The notes under the pieces: generated by a model
Told to the model about the DNA's origin: nothing
The model's database searches: none
Seen by the model: the letters and a program-made list of their open reading frames with translations, nothing else
NCBI RefSeq assembly: GCF_040892545.1
Contig: NZ_CP156079.1
Coordinates: forward strand, 2,825,501 to 2,889,500
Reading direction: 5' to 3'
Source of the DNA: Paracidovorax avenae
Lineage (GTDB): Bacteria > Pseudomonadota > Gammaproteobacteria > Burkholderiales > Burkholderiaceae_C
DNA length: 64,000 nucleotides
Made by a program: the position numbers and the translations under genes
In this document: piece after piece, positions 57,541 through 64,000 of the stretch
Layout: the number at the start of each line of letters is the position of its first letter
How positions within the stretch are numbered: the stretch's first letter is position 1

Positions 57541-57842
57541 TCGACGTCGCCGCAGCCGACCGGACACCACTTAGGCGGAATGCCGTGATGGCAATAGTCG
57601 TTGCCACCCACAGAATCCGTCGATGAGGCAGCGGCCTCTTCCGAGGTGATGTAGCCATAGGCACGGGCGAGCGTTACGGCCTCGTCTCGATCCGCTTGTG
57701 GTACAGCGCGCAATGCATGTTCGATCGACGCGCACAGCCGCTGCTCGAAAACCTCATAGACGAGTCCGCAGCCGACATTTGCCGACTCCGCCATGGCACG
57801 GCATTGCGCCCGCCACGCATCTCTATCGAATTGCTGCTGCAT
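57537..57842 (-). CDS. Small element protein with CxH-CPxGCG motif (paralogue B)
   Basis: A 101-residue protein with C-terminal CHHGIPPKWCPVGCGDVE, again Cys-x-His-x6-Cys-x3-Cys. GGGGAAGG precedes the ATG at 57842. It overlaps the single-membrane-segment gene upstream by 20 bases. It is clearly related to the protein at 56807-57130, pointing to duplication within the element. Confidence 0.68.
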   Translation of the reverse strand: MQQQFDRDAWRAQCRAMAESANVGCGLVYEVFEQRLCASIEHALRAVPQADRDEAVTLARAYGYITSEEAAASSTDSVGGNDYCHHGIPPKWCPVGCGDVE

Positions 57843-58173
57843 GTTCAAACCTTCCCCTGTGAAGACACCAATCCGGAACCTCCTTCGCCGTGGCGGCTGA
57901 AGCCGCGGAACTCGCTCCAGCTGAGGGGCGTACCGCAGCCACCTGACACTCGCGCTGACGACGCTCCTCGCGGATGGAGCGCTTCTCCTGCTGCCACAGG
58001 TAGGCGAACATCTGGACGGTGCATGCGATGACCAGGAAAAACAACACTATTCGAATAGCAAATCTTCGGCGAGGCGGAAGCGCGCGATCGCCTACACGTT
58101 GCTGATGACGCATCCGTGCTGCGGCGTTGGCAGGCTGAACAACTGGTGCCGACCTGTTTGATTTCTGGTCCAT
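57823..58173 (-). CDS. Small single-span membrane protein of the element
   Basis: A 116-residue protein with a basic cytoplasmic N-terminus, one membrane segment (about residues 38-60, AIRIVLFFLVIACTVQMFAYL) and a charged then Ala/Ser-rich end. A strong GGAGGAG Shine-Dalgarno precedes the ATG at 58173. It starts 18 bases after the relaxase stop and overlaps the next gene, so it is in the relaxase operon. Possibly a lysis or coupling accessory protein, but not recognised. Confidence 0.65.
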   Translation of the reverse strand: MDQKSNRSAPVVQPANAAARMRHQQRVGDRALPPRRRFAIRIVLFFLVIACTVQMFAYLWQQEKRSIREERRQRECQVAAVRPSAGASSAASAATAKEVPDWCLHRGRFEHAAAIR

Positions 58174-58191
58174 ATTCGATCTCCTCCTCGA

Positions 58192-60765
58192 CTAAACGAC
58201 CTTGAGAACGGGGTTGCTCGGCGGCACCGGCTGCACCCAGCGGGAGGGATCGACCAAGACGACACAAGACAGGTGCCCGGCCACGCCGCCGCGGCTGTGG
58301 ATCGCGAAGCGGACGATGTTCGTGCGGTTGGGCCCAGGCATGTGCCAGCCGCACTTGATGACCTCCCGCTGCACGCGCGCGCCGAGCTCCTGGGCTTGGT
58401 CCTCGCCCACCGTCTCGCGTGCATACATCCTGAAGATCAGCGGAGACACCAGTGCCATGCCTTGCTCCACGAAATGCACCGCCGCGCCTGGCTCGTTGTA
58501 TTTCAGCTCGCGTGACACCAAGCTCTGCTGGATCCACCGCAGAAAGGACACTGCGAGTTCGCTGGGCTCGGCCACGGGCTTGTCGCTCTCCCGCGCAAGG
58601 CTCGGGAGCTTCTGCGCCAACAGCACTGGCTCTGGTGCCGCAGGCGAGGTCGATGAAGTGGATGGCGCGCTGCGGGGCATGATCTCCGGCAGATCCTCCA
58701 GTTCATCGGCCATGCGACGAAACTCGGCGCTCACGCTCTCGCGCCTTGGCAGCGAAGCGTTTTTGGAGCTCGCGGCGTCCGGGACGGACGCCTTTGTCGC
58801 CGGCGCCGCCGGCCGCCCCTTTGGCTCCGGCGCGGGCATGCCTGCGCCATCCTCGCGAGGTAGGCTTGGCGTCGTGCCCACTATTGGAGAAGGCGGTGAC
58901 AACGCAGGTCGTGCGCCTTTCTGACGCTTCAGCGCTGCCGCAGATTCCATCGGGTCGAGAAAATCCGAGGCGTCGACCAGGTATGCCGCCTCGTCGGGCT
59001 CAATGGCCGCGGGCCTTGCTTGCCTGAGAACTGGCGCATCCTCGGGTGCGCGCACAGTTGCTGCAGGCTCTGCAGGTGCTGGCGCCCTCCCTCCCCTCGG
59101 TTTGGCCTCGTTCGCCGATTGCGTTGTTCCAGGCGTCGGAGCAGCTGGCCGCGACACATGGGGTGGATCAGCTTCACCAGGCCGACTTGCATTTGCGGCA
59201 GGCTTGGCTGGCTTGGGCTTGTTGAAGGCAGGCTCGCGCATCGCTGCGGCAAGCTTCGCGGACCTCCCATCAGTCTTCGGCGCTGCAGCAGCTGGAGGCT
59301 GCTGCAGGGGCGCGTTCGCCGGATCTGCGGCAGCTTCGGATGGGCCTTGCGATGGCGCAGTCGGCGCGCCTTTGGGTTCAGATGCAGCAGGCTTGCCTGG
59401 TGGGTCCCCATCCGATGCTTCAGCCTTGCGCTTCTCGCGCAACTGCAGATGTCCGCGCATTGGTGCAGGGTACTTGCCTGCATCGGGGAAAAGCTTGGCC
59501 AGCGGGAACCGCAGCATCGCGAGCTCGTGCACGTAGCCGCCCTGCTCCGAGGCCTCGCTGCCCTCCTCCGCGTTGCCATGCACGGTCACATACCAGATCG
59601 CCTGTCCCGTCGCCGGGTTGAGCTCGATGGCGCCGTACTCCTGCCAGGTGTCGAAGAGCCGGTCGTTCTTGGTCTCTCCGGGCACGGCCTCGTCCGGTTC
59701 GTGCGTCTTGATCCACTCGCGCACCGCGTCGGCCAGTCGCTTGGCCACGAACCAGATGGCGCCGTCGTAGACCCAGCCCGCCGCGCCGCTGCGATTGAGC
59801 GGGAGCGTGGATCCAGAACGCAGCATCGACGCCATGGCCTGCATCAGCAGATCGATCAAAGGAACGGCCTTCGCCGTTGAGAACCGCGCCTTGTGGCCGC
59901 TCAGCAGAGCCCGTTGCGTGGAGAGCTTGTCGGCCCGCTTGACGATCTGTGCGACGAGGCTGTCCTTGTCCTGGCCGCTCAGGTACTTCTCCAAAGCGTC
60001 CAGCGCCGCCGGCGTGTAGGCGAGAAATTGCAGGGCGGATTCAGGTGCGATGCGTGGGAGCAGCAGCTGCGCCAGGCGACCGTGCGCGCTGTAGTCGCGC
60101 TGGCTTTTGGGAGCGAAATCCACCAGGTACTCGGCGGCCGGGCGCCGTCCGGCGATCTGGACCAGGCTACCGCCCGTTGCAGCCCAGCGGATCGAGTCCG
60201 CCATGCCATCGCACCGCCATTGGATGCGCAGGTCCGTCATGGGCTTCGCGATGTCGTGGAGCAGCGCGGCGAAGAAAACGACGTAGGTCCACTGGTCGCG
60301 CTGTGCGTCCACCTCCTCGATCTCACTTCCGCCGGGCAGCAGATGAGCATTGCGCCAGGTCATCGCGGCCAGCAGCATCTCGATGGTGTGCGACAGCAAG
60401 CCGCCAGCGTGCGCGTGGTGATGCGCCTCGGAAGCGGGCATCAGCTGAACGAACTCGGCATAGCGATGAATGGCTGGCAGCAAATCCCGCTCCCACGTTT
60501 CACGCGATTGGTTCGACTTGCGCCAGATCTCTTGGATTGCCCGCGACGCCTGCACTGTGGTGAGCAGTTGCTCGGCGTCGAGCACTCGCAGCCAGCCCGG
60601 TTGGCTGCCTGCCACCAGCGGAAAGGTCGGCGCCGCACTGCCATCGCCTGCTGGCGGTTGGCCGGAAGAGGTCACCGCGGCCCCGGCCCCTGCATTGGCC
60701 GATGTGGCGGCAACCGCCCTACTCCATGGCAGGAGGCGTAGAAGTCGCGCTGCGACGGATTTCAC
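58192..60765 (-). CDS. traI: MobH-family relaxase TraI
   Basis: An 857-residue relaxase of the MobH class, which nicks the transfer origin and leads the DNA strand during conjugation. The N-terminal TraI_2 domain carries the three-histidine motif (EAHHHAHAGGLLSHTIEML, near residue 118) and the HD pair (LLHDIAKP, near 172). A Pro/Ala-rich linker of about 250 residues follows, then a C-terminal winged-helix TraI_2_C domain (about 735-857). It starts with GTG at 60765, overlapping the upstream gene as GTGA. MobH relaxases are typical of ICEs of the clc/SXT/PAGI kinds, so this supports an integrative conjugative element. Confidence 0.9.
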   Translation of the reverse strand: MKSVAARLLRLLPWSRAVAATSANAGAGAAVTSSGQPPAGDGSAAPTFPLVAGSQPGWLRVLDAEQLLTTVQASRAIQEIWRKSNQSRETWERDLLPAIHRYAEFVQLMPASEAHHHAHAGGLLSHTIEMLLAAMTWRNAHLLPGGSEIEEVDAQRDQWTYVVFFAALLHDIAKPMTDLRIQWRCDGMADSIRWAATGGSLVQIAGRRPAAEYLVDFAPKSQRDYSAHGRLAQLLLPRIAPESALQFLAYTPAALDALEKYLSGQDKDSLVAQIVKRADKLSTQRALLSGHKARFSTAKAVPLIDLLMQAMASMLRSGSTLPLNRSGAAGWVYDGAIWFVAKRLADAVREWIKTHEPDEAVPGETKNDRLFDTWQEYGAIELNPATGQAIWYVTVHGNAEEGSEASEQGGYVHELAMLRFPLAKLFPDAGKYPAPMRGHLQLREKRKAEASDGDPPGKPAASEPKGAPTAPSQGPSEAAADPANAPLQQPPAAAAPKTDGRSAKLAAAMREPAFNKPKPAKPAANASRPGEADPPHVSRPAAPTPGTTQSANEAKPRGGRAPAPAEPAATVRAPEDAPVLRQARPAAIEPDEAAYLVDASDFLDPMESAAALKRQKGARPALSPPSPIVGTTPSLPREDGAGMPAPEPKGRPAAPATKASVPDAASSKNASLPRRESVSAEFRRMADELEDLPEIMPRSAPSTSSTSPAAPEPVLLAQKLPSLARESDKPVAEPSELAVSFLRWIQQSLVSRELKYNEPGAAVHFVEQGMALVSPLIFRMYARETVGEDQAQELGARVQREVIKCGWHMPGPNRTNIVRFAIHSRGGVAGHLSCVVLVDPSRWVQPVPPSNPVLKVV

Positions 60766-61316
60766 AGCGTGCCTTGACCCTGCGCCAGCAGCAGGATGGA
60801 AGAGCGCCGGGCGCGATCGGGATTGCCGTCCTCTGGCATCCACGTCGCCATGTCCTCACCTTCACGGCCCTCGGCCAGGAACTCAAGGAACGGCTGAGCC
60901 AGTGGGTCCCACACCACCCTCGGCCGGAGATCCGGCCCGCTCCAATCGCTGCAGGTGTGGACGAAGGGTTGCTCCAGGATCGCGGCGACGATGTTGCGCC
61001 AGGAAGAGTCCCGTGACGACGCCGCTTGCCTAGCAGCAAGCGGCGTCTCTGCAGCCTGCTGGAGGACGATCTGGCGGACGCACAGGGTGGGATCGAGTTC
61101 CTCCTCCAGGTGCTTCTCCAAGCCCTCGAAGCGTCCGAGCCAGTGCAGCAGTGCCGCAACCTTGTCGGCAAGGCCCAGCTGGGCCAGCCCATCAACAATG
61201 GCGTACACGGCGCAGCCGCGATCCATGACGTCGCGCCCGAGGTACGGCGGATCCTCGCAAGGCCGCACGGGCATGTGTTGGGAGAAAAGGGAGGGGTGGC
61301 GTGCGGGCTCGTCCAT
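60762..61316 (-). CDS. Unknown protein coupled to the relaxase gene
   Basis: A 184-residue, soluble-looking protein (starting DEPARHPSLFSQHMP). It contains helical segments such as LAQLGLADKVAALLHWLGRF and an acidic stretch (EKHLEEELDP). Its stop overlaps the traI start, so the two are coupled. No family recognised; an accessory factor of transfer is a guess. The frame runs upstream but the ATG at 61316 is a good start. Confidence 0.65.
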   Translation of the reverse strand: MDEPARHPSLFSQHMPVRPCEDPPYLGRDVMDRGCAVYAIVDGLAQLGLADKVAALLHWLGRFEGLEKHLEEELDPTLCVRQIVLQQAAETPLAARQAASSRDSSWRNIVAAILEQPFVHTCSDWSGPDLRPRVVWDPLAQPFLEFLAEGREGEDMATWMPEDGNPDRARRSSILLLAQGQGTL

Positions 61317-61466
61317 GCGTGGACGATAGTGATCACACGAGGGTGCGTCAGCCGTAAACCGCGGAGATGAAAAGCACGGTTCTCGCTTGAAGTTCGAGCG
61401 ATAATATGTTAGGAAATGCCGTGAACTGTTTTGGCATTGCATAACATTCTTTTATAGGAGGGCATT

Positions 61467-61859
61467 TTGCGCCACAACAACGATGAACAGCTATTTTTGG
61501 CTATTGTCCTGATCGTTACCGGCATCGCTGCGGCCGGAATATGGAAATTCTCGCAATTCATGGGCCTAGACATGTGGACAGGCTTTCGTTTGATGGTTGG
61601 AATAATAACCATCACCGGAATTCTTTGGCTCGTGTGTTCACAGATGGATCTGAGCATCGGCGCGACCCTCCCGCTCGCGCTAGCTGTGCTGTGGATCAAT
61701 TTTTGGCCCGCACTTGATGTTTGGGCAATTCCGAATGTGCCCAGCTTCATGCTGGATAGCGCCGAGCCGCGATGGTTTGGCACCTGGTACGCTAAGATCG
61801 GAGGCCTGGTTGCAATCCTTGGAATTGGCTACGGCCCGTGGCTCTGGCGAAGCCGCTAG
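61467..61859 (+). CDS. Small membrane protein with TTG start
   Basis: A 130-residue protein with three to four membrane segments (LFLAIVLIVTGIAAAGIW, then LMVGIITITGILWLVCSQ, then IGATLPLALAVLWINFWPAL and a C-terminal one). The start is a TTG at 61467, supported by a perfect AGGAGG five bases before it. It has lower GC than its neighbours. Function unknown. Confidence 0.65.
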   Translation: MRHNNDEQLFLAIVLIVTGIAAAGIWKFSQFMGLDMWTGFRLMVGIITITGILWLVCSQMDLSIGATLPLALAVLWINFWPALDVWAIPNVPSFMLDSAEPRWFGTWYAKIGGLVAILGIGYGPWLWRSR

Positions 61860-61897
61860 CCTACGCTCGACCTGGCAATGAGGGAAAACCGGACTGC

Positions 61898-62323
61898 TTA
61901 GCGAATGGCGAAAGCAATCACGGATGCGGTGAACAGGATGAGCGTTACCATCACCGCGCCGATGATTGCTAGACCTATCCAGTTAAGCCATGGCTCGAAA
62001 TCGCTAAAATCAACGAGCAGGAGCGGACAGGCGAAGCAAAATAGAATAAATAGTGGTATGGCGTGGTCGAGAATTAACAGCAAAAACGATTGTGCTACGT
62101 CATAGAGCCCGCACATCTGGATAGTGAGAATCAAGCCAACATATATAGCCGCGATGATAACGGTGCCCCATGCGCACTCCCGAAAAACTTCATGGCGAAA
62201 ATCTGCAGCGCGCGCTCGCGCCTCTGGCGTACTCGACTGCGCGGCCTCAAGATCACGCAGTTGCTTCACTATGTCGGGAACTTCGCTTCCCACCATTACC
62301 TTCCAGGTCCATTCTTTCAACAT
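61898..62323 (-). CDS. Small membrane protein of unknown function
   Basis: A 141-residue protein with an N-terminal cytoplasmic charged region (about 60 residues) and three hydrophobic segments (WGTVIIAAIYVGLILTIQ, SFLLLILDHAIPLFILFCFA and GLAIIGAVMVTLILFTASV). A GGGAGAGAGG precedes the ATG at 62323. It is convergent with the TTG-started gene, which is a similarly small membrane protein; they may be unrelated. Confidence 0.65.
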   Translation of the reverse strand: MLKEWTWKVMVGSEVPDIVKQLRDLEAAQSSTPEARARAADFRHEVFRECAWGTVIIAAIYVGLILTIQMCGLYDVAQSFLLLILDHAIPLFILFCFACPLLLVDFSDFEPWLNWIGLAIIGAVMVTLILFTASVIAFAIR

Positions 62324-62361
62324 CCTCTCTCCCTTGTAAAAATTACGACTTCTGATCGAAC

Positions 62362-62514
62362 TCAGTAGTCGCCTGCGATGAGACGGGCGGCAAGACTTCG
62401 AGCGCATTCAAAATGCCTCAGCCGGGCTTTCTCGTCAAGTACAGGGTTCAGAAACAGACGCTCGCGGGCCAGCGCGCGCTGCTGTGTCGATAGGCGGTAG
62501 GCAAGTTCACTCAT
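62362..62514 (-). CDS. Short protein of 50 residues
   Basis: A short frame from ATG 62514 to TGA 62362 that translates to a basic, helical peptide (begins SELAYRLSTQQRALAR, ends RLIAGDY). It lies in the same direction between the small membrane gene and the HTH gene, which fits an operon. Codon use is plausible, but no family is recognised. Confidence 0.45.
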   Translation of the reverse strand: MSELAYRLSTQQRALARERLFLNPVLDEKARLRHFECARSLAARLIAGDY

Positions 62515-62537
62515 GAGTTCATCATAGTAGCCATTGG

Positions 62538-62750
62538 CTACTTTGTCAAAAGTTCTTCAAGCTTTTCTTGCAAACCGTTTTGATGGATGAATAGGAGCAA
62601 GGTAGCGCTACGTGCGACGTAGCGCGGAACCGCTCTTGCGCCAGTCTCGTATCGCTTGTAGCCCACGTAGTCGCAGGCCAGGTGATCTGCCATGATTTGT
62701 TGCGTGTGCCCTAGCGCTCTTCGTATTGCTTCAAGTTCGTCCGCTGTCAT
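62538..62750 (-). CDS. Small HTH-like regulator (XRE-type)
   Basis: A 70-residue protein with a helix-turn-helix look: LEAIRRALGHTQQIMADHLA, then CDYVGYKRYETGARAVP. It is similar in shape to transcriptional repressors of the XRE group. A GGAGG precedes the ATG at 62750. It may regulate the surrounding element genes. Confidence 0.6.
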   Translation of the reverse strand: MTADELEAIRRALGHTQQIMADHLACDYVGYKRYETGARAVPRYVARSATLLLFIHQNGLQEKLEELLTK

Positions 62751-62777
62751 CAGCTTTCCTCCGTATCGCCGACCTGC

Positions 62778-63335
62778 CTACGCCGTGTTCCCTTGCGATT
62801 TGAGACGAATATCTAGATCAGCCAATTCTTTAAATTGCAGCAGTTCTTCAGAGGAAATTTTAGGCACATGCGCCTTTGCTCTCAGTAACACGTCCTGACC
62901 ATTGATCGCCCCAATTTTTTCCAATATTTGCGCGAATGAAGCGACGAGAGCCCATATTTCGGGTTTTCTCAAATGGCTCATGGCAATGCCAACGTAATGA
63001 TTGAAACTGTCGTGTTGCCCCAGTTCTGACAAATGACTTGCTGCATCCCGTCGATCACCGTTGTGACCCAGCGAGTGCTCATCTTGATCCCTCTCTATCT
63101 TGCTTTCCCAATTTAAATAATCGGCCGCCATGCCCGCGGCATAAACGAGGACGGCGCCGACCCTTGCCTCCTGAGTCATTTGCGGTGGTGGATACCAAAC
63201 GGTTCGTCCCATAGAAGTCTCTGTCGCAACGCAGGATATTTCAGAGACTGAGAATCCTACCGCCATTGCCATGACGGCATGGCCGGCCTCGTGGTATGCC
63301 ACAATCTGGCTCTGTGGGCGGAAATTCTGGTGCAT
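62778..63335 (-). CDS. M41-like zinc metalloprotease domain protein (stand-alone)
   Basis: A 185-residue protein whose N-terminus contains the zinc motif HEAGHAVMA (AYHEAGHAVM) and, further on, MGRTVWYPPP, AGMAADYLN and GDRRDAASHL, resembling the peptidase M41 domain of FtsH without its AAA part and membrane anchor. Stand-alone copies occur on mobile elements. It starts at ATG 63335, two bases after the stop of the next gene upstream, so they are an operon. Substrate unknown. Confidence 0.7.
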   Translation of the reverse strand: MHQNFRPQSQIVAYHEAGHAVMAMAVGFSVSEISCVATETSMGRTVWYPPPQMTQEARVGAVLVYAAGMAADYLNWESKIERDQDEHSLGHNGDRRDAASHLSELGQHDSFNHYVGIAMSHLRKPEIWALVASFAQILEKIGAINGQDVLLRAKAHVPKISSEELLQFKELADLDIRLKSQGNTA

Positions 63336-63337
63336 TA

Positions 63338-63544
63338 TTAAATTCCATTCAGGTTATCGACACAAGTCTGGTATCCCAGCGCACGCAGTCGAGCGACTGC
63401 ATCAGGCAATAATGTGAAGGCTGCTCCAATAACTCCGCTCGCAAATATTAGGAAGTCTAACTCTGCTGACGCGGGAGAACCGAGCCGTCCTGCAATAGCG
63501 GAGAAGACCTGTATTTCGTCCCTGGAAACAGTGATACGCTTCAC
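63338..63544 (-). CDS. Small protein upstream of the metalloprotease-like gene
   Basis: A 68-residue protein starting with GTG at 63544 behind AAAGGG. A hydrophobic middle (LDFLIFASGVIGAAFTLLP) may be a membrane segment. It ends two bases before the M41-like gene, a tight pair. Function unknown. Confidence 0.55.
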   Translation of the reverse strand: MKRITVSRDEIQVFSAIAGRLGSPASAELDFLIFASGVIGAAFTLLPDAVARLRALGYQTCVDNLNGI

Positions 63545-63660
63545 CAGCAGGCCCTTTCATAAAATACGCACACGTTGCGATCATAGCCGGCATCGATTCA
63601 GAAGGTTTATCGGCTGGGGCAGCGTGCACACGCGGGAACATACGTCAGAGCCATCCTTTG

Positions 63661-63697
63661 CGGAGAGGGGTAGCACGCCCCGTGCTACCCCTCTCCG
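63661..63697. repeat. Perfect 17-base hairpin
   Basis: Arms CGGAGAGGGGTAGCACG and CGTGCTACCCCTCTCCG flank CCC, giving a 17-bp stem with a 3-base loop. This is the strongest of a set of hairpins at 63661-63840. A 7-base pair CCGGTAC (63695) / GTACCGG (63722) overlaps its right arm and makes a second stem. Confidence 0.75.
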
Positions 63698-63738
63698 GTA
63701 CCCCGTAAACGCCTTTTGCCAGTACCGGTAAGGCCTTT

Positions 63739-63770
63739 GCGCATGCTCCTCAACTATGAGGAGCATGCGC
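63739..63770. repeat. Perfect 14-base hairpin
   Basis: Arms GCGCATGCTCCTCA and TGAGGAGCATGCGC flank a 4-base loop (ACTA). On the minus strand it is followed by CAAAGGCC, as are the other hairpins here. Confidence 0.75.
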
Positions 63771-63815
63771 GCCCTTTGGGTTGGGCCCCTAACCTGTAGA
63801 AGGCCTTTCCCCGTA

Positions 63816-63835
63816 GCAAGCAGCCCTCTGCTTGC
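63816..63835. repeat. 8-base hairpin extending to 11 with one mismatch
   Basis: Arms GCAAGCAG and CTGCTTGC flank CCCT. Two more pairs form outside a single mismatch. On the minus strand GGAAAGGCC follows after a few bases. Confidence 0.65.
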
Positions 63836-64000
63836 CACCGTTTCGTCCTTTCCGCCCAGCCATTTCCGCTCCCGGTTGTCAAGCGTAAATCGTGCGCCAT
63901 GCAAAGAAGGGTTCTCGATTGAGGGGACTGGTCCGCATGCGGAGGATTCAACCCTGGAAACGCAATGCGAATCCCCCGGGCCGCCGCTTCTCCCTCCCTC

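Larger units (their letters stand above)
63545..64000. other. Gene-free right edge with hairpin array
   Basis: About 455 bases without a convincing gene. It holds four stems between 63661 and 63840 and, on the minus strand, copies of AAAGGCC-like sequence after the stems (near 63735, 63805 and elsewhere). The last 160 bases up to the window edge show no gene; a frame on the minus strand spans the hairpins but is constrained by them. Possible roles: transfer origin, replication origin, or structured RNA. Confidence 0.55.

Noticed and set aside
63581..63904. A 107-codon minus-strand frame across the hairpin array.
   Set aside because: It spans perfect palindromes and has no Shine-Dalgarno sequence; the base pairing rather than coding explains the sequence.
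63895..63960. A tRNA-like T-arm sequence (minus strand, near GGGTTGAATCC) at the right edge.
   Set aside because: The arm pairs over only three bases and no cloverleaf, anticodon arm or acceptor stem could be built.

Overview
The window is high-GC, densely coded DNA and looks like chromosome from a betaproteobacterium of the Comamonadaceae. The best guess is a plant-associated Acidovorax/Paracidovorax. This is inferred from the gene set (MesX/MesD methionine synthase, PrpC-AcnD-PrpF, Zur regulon, ED pathway with a TRAP transporter) and from two genes preceded by perfect plant-inducible-promoter (PIP) boxes, the HrpX target typical of plant-pathogenic Acidovorax, Xanthomonas and Ralstonia. No rRNA, tRNA or CRISPR was seen.

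Layout. 0-5 kb: a chemoreceptor, an AMP-forming acyl-CoA synthetase and an AraC-type regulator, all on the minus strand. 5-7.7 kb: a large protein fusing an NDP-forming acyl-CoA synthetase-like part to a GNAT acetyltransferase. 7.7-9.3 kb: PIP box plus a protein-kinase-like candidate type III effector. 9.4-12.7 kb: pcm-rhodanese-tolC and a TetR regulator. 12.9-19.7 kb: msrA, then a probable Zur regulon (zur, ABC ATPase, FtsX-like permease, three small exported or membrane proteins, TonB-dependent receptor) behind a perfect palindromic operator. 19.7-24.7 kb: an amine-catabolism-like cluster with two FAD oxidoreductases, a GNAT and an aldehyde dehydrogenase. 24.9-27.8 kb: an S41 peptidase with an altered catalytic lysine, an AEC permease and pdxH. 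27.8-30.2 kb: a second candidate effector with PIP box and correctly spaced -10 box. 30.2-31.9 kb: chaC, an OmpA-domain protein and a DUF2165 protein.

32-39.4 kb is a sugar-acid module: a LacI-family repressor with two identical palindromic operators, gluconokinase, a three-part TRAP transporter, then edd and eda, so imported gluconate could be phosphorylated and fed to the Entner-Doudoroff pathway. 39.7-41 kb holds a glyoxalase and an SDR. 41-48.8 kb is a methylcitrate-cycle cluster: an ScfR/PrpR-like regulator, repeated TTCGCAA sites, a thioesterase, prpC, acnD, prpF and a PEP-mutase-family lyase. 48.8-52.5 kb is a MetR-controlled cluster of FMN reductase, MesX (DUF1852) and MesD, a folate-independent methionine synthase system.

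53.1-64 kb is accessory DNA: a tyrosine recombinase, a KfrA-like coiled-coil DNA-binding protein with its palindromic operator, a YiiX-like papain-fold protein, a run of overlapping small genes ending in a MobH-type TraI relaxase, several low-GC small genes, and an array of strong hairpins next to the right edge. It looks like one end of an integrative conjugative element. Start codons were judged from Shine-Dalgarno sequences and overlaps; several genes start with GTG or TTG.
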